Source of the DNA: an uncultured Eubacteriales bacterium | GTDB taxonomy: Bacteria > Bacillota > Clostridia > Oscillospirales > Oscillospiraceae | Length of the DNA stretch: 6,508 nt | Assembly: GCA_902475515.1 (NCBI GenBank) | Contig: CABSAB010000089.1 | Coordinates: forward strand, 1-6,508 | Direction of reading: 5' to 3' | In this document: in pieces, positions 5,417 through 6,508 of the stretch | Layout: every line of letters starts with the position of its first letter | Numbering within the stretch: the first letter of the stretch is position 1 | The notes under the pieces: model-generated | The model's input: the letters and a program-made list of their open reading frames with translations, nothing else | Database searches by the model: none | What the model was told of the DNA's origin: nothing | Made by a program: the position numbers and the translations under genes

Positions 5417-6424
5417 CGCCGCATCGACAACCAGCTCCGGGGCCGTTCCGGCCGTCAGGGGGACCCCGGCGAGAGCCAGTTTTATATCTCCCTGGAGGAC
5501 GACCTCATGCGCCTGTTCGGCTCCGAGCGGGTCTCCGCCATGATGGACCGCCTGGGCCTGGACGAGGACACCCCCATTGACCAGAAGATCCTCTCCGGCG
5601 CCATCGAAAATGCCCAGAAGAAGAAAGAAGGACTGAACTTCCAGACCCGAAAGAGCGTGCTGGAATACGACGACGTTATGAACACCCAGCGGAAGGTCAT
5701 CTACGAGCAGCGCCAGCAGGTGCTGGACGGGGAGGACCTCCAGACCGCCCTTCGGAATATGCGCAGCACCATCTTCGCCTCGGAGATCCACGGCATTATG
5801 GGCGAGCGGGAATATCTGGAGAGCCGGGAGGAACTGCAGAATATTCTGAAGACCATGGAGGGCCTGTATTTTCCCAAGGGCGCCTATGCCCCCAGCGATG
5901 AGGAACTCAGCAAGATCACTGCGGAAAACCTGCTGGAGACCGTCATGGACCTGTCGGACAAGACCTATGCCGCCAAGGAAGCGGCCTATGGCGAGACCCT
6001 CATGCGGGAGGCCGAGCGGGTCATCATGCTCCGGGTGGTGGACGAATACTGGATGGATCAGATCGACGCCATGCAGGACCTCCGCCAGGGCATCGTCCTC
6101 CGGGCCTATGGCCAGAGCGACCCCGTGGTGGAGTACAAGCGCGAAGGCTTTGCCATGTTTGAGGACATGATCCGTGCCATCCAGGAGGAGACCACCCGGC
6201 GGATGTTCCTGTTCCGCATTCAAAAGAACGAGACCCTCAAGCGCGAGAAAGTGGCCAAGGTCACCGCTGCGGGAGCGGGCGGGGATGGGTCCGTCAAGAG
6301 AGAACCCATGAAGAAAAAGGTCAAGGTGGGCCGCAACGATCCCTGCCCCTGCGGCTCCGGTAAGAAGTATAAGAACTGCTGCCTGGATAAGGACATGGCC
6401 GCAGGAAAGCACAGCGAGTTCTAA
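5411..6424 (+). CDS. secA: SecA C-terminal fragment (motif VI, scaffold, wing and zinc-binding tail)
   Basis: The frame is open from after the TAG (5411) to the TAA at 6422-6424. The native sequence resumes at 5417 with RRIDNQLRGRSGRQGD, which holds the motif VI arginine finger (intact numbering 592-607). It continues through the helical wing/scaffold region (FQTRKSVLEYDDVMNTQRKVIYEQR and YWMDQIDAMQDLRQGI segments). It ends in the SEC-C zinc motif CPC-x8-CC (C901, C903, C912, C913) that binds zinc and acidic phospholipid or SecB-like partners in other bacteria. The first in-frame ATG downstream of the break is at 5507 (M622), with GGAGG at 5494-5498 and an 8-nt spacer. A 305-residue C-terminal product could therefore be started there, but this purine run also encodes the conserved LEDDL and may be fortuitous. 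On its own this fragment lacks both nucleotide-binding Walker motifs. Confidence 0.85.
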   Translation, partial: SSRRIDNQLRGRSGRQGDPGESQFYISLEDDLMRLFGSERVSAMMDRLGLDEDTPIDQKILSGAIENAQKKKEGLNFQTRKSVLEYDDVMNTQRKVIYEQRQQVLDGEDLQTALRNMRSTIFASEIHGIMGEREYLESREELQNILKTMEGLYFPKGAYAPSDEELSKITAENLLETVMDLSDKTYAAKEAAYGETLMREAERVIMLRVVDEYWMDQIDAMQDLRQGIVLRAYGQSDPVVEYKREGFAMFEDMIRAIQEETTRRMFLFRIQKNETLKREKVAKVTAAGAGGDGSVKREPMKKKVKVGRNDPCPCGSGKKYKNCCLDKDMAAGKHSEF

Positions 6425-6429
6425 GGAGG
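6423..6429 (+). promoter_or_regulatory. Strong RBS overlapping the secA stop codon
   Basis: AAGGAGG overlaps the last bases of the secA TAA and lies 4 nt before the ATG at 6434. The arrangement indicates co-transcription and probable translational coupling of the downstream gene with secA. No terminator is seen between them. Confidence 0.8.
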
Positions 6430-6433
6430 TCCC

Positions 6434-6508
6434 ATGGGCTTTTACGAACAAACACAGGGCACGCTCCTGTATTACAAAAGCGATCTTATTCAGGAACCCC
6501 ACGGCTTT
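6434..6508 (+). CDS. Possible PgeF/YfiH-family protein (N-terminal 25 residues, 3' cut by window edge)
   Basis: The frame is open from ATG 6434 to the window end and begins MGFYEQ with a perfect RBS. The visible text, ending in SDLIQEPHGF, resembles the start of PgeF (YfiH/YlmD, the former polyphenol oxidase/laccase-like family), where a short beta-strand region leads into a (P)HxF(T/S)TR motif. PgeF proteins remove mis-incorporated L-Ser muropeptide precursors in E. coli, and related proteins act on purine nucleosides. With only 25 residues the assignment is a motif-level guess; the existence of a gene here is much surer than its identity. Confidence 0.5.
   Translation, partial: MGFYEQTQGTLLYYKSDLIQEPHGF

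Larger units (their letters stand above)
3608..6424 (+). pseudogene. secA: secA interrupted by a 36-nt in-frame templated insertion with two stop codons
   Basis: Whole secA locus. The reading frame is the same before and after the break, so this is not a frameshift. After TCC (Ser591, 5378-5380) the conserved SecA text should continue RRIDNQ. Instead 36 extra nt (5381-5416) intervene, reading W L V T A stop Y F S stop S S, with TGA at 5396-5398 and TAG at 5408-5410. Normal coding then resumes at CGC CGC (5417). The extra bases are the exact reverse complement of 5281-5316. Removing them gives a 926-residue protein, a typical clostridial SecA length, with every motif present. As written, the locus makes a protein ending within motif VI, which should be dead as a translocase ATPase. 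Since SecA is normally essential, the possibilities are a sequencing or assembly artefact, a minority allele, a second secA elsewhere, or recoding. The family identity is certain; the biological status of the break is not. Confidence 0.85.

Noticed and set aside
3941..6502. An 853-codon open frame on the minus strand across secA
   Set aside because: It mirrors the secA frame of a GC-rich gene, has a His/Leu/Gly/Val-biased shadow composition without recognisable domains, and has no RBS or promoter. secA is clearly the real gene here.

Overview
The window looks like chromosomal DNA of a GC-rich member of the Firmicutes, most likely a gut clostridium of the Oscillospiraceae/Ruminococcaceae type. 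This rests on the clostridial character of the SecA and VanG-like proteins, strong AGGAGG-type ribosome binding sites and sigma-A-like promoters. The genus cannot be fixed from the sequence alone.

Left part (1-2128, + strand): three tightly packed genes with stop/start overlaps (ATGA, then TGATG). They are the C-terminal half of a VanG/VanC-type D-alanine-D-serine ligase (cut by the window edge), a small left-handed beta-helix acetyltransferase of the serine O-acetyltransferase type, and an alanine/serine racemase resembling the catalytic domain of VanT. Together they suggest D-Ser production and incorporation into D-Ala-D-Ser peptidoglycan precursors, as in low-level vancomycin resistance of the VanC/E/G kind. 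No VanXY peptidase or VanRS regulators are visible; they could lie upstream. A strong 17-bp hairpin (2139-2178) ends this operon and also serves the convergent gene.

Middle part (2188-3607): a minus-strand amidohydrolase of the imidazolonepropionase-like group with its own promoter and RBS. A 235-nt divergent intergenic region follows, which also carries the secA promoter.

Right part (3608-6508, + strand): secA, followed at 10 nt by the first 25 codons of a gene resembling pgeF/yfiH. The most striking feature lies inside secA. Right after the conserved HES of motif VI there is an extra 36 nt, in frame, containing two stop codons. It is an exact reverse complement of secA sequence about 65-100 nt upstream, giving a perfect 39-bp inverted repeat with a 58-nt spacer. 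Removing exactly 36 nt restores a canonical 926-residue SecA. This is the signature of a short fold-back template switch, either a real mutation or an artefact. Because SecA is normally essential, the question is whether the allele is real and, if so, how the cell survives it.
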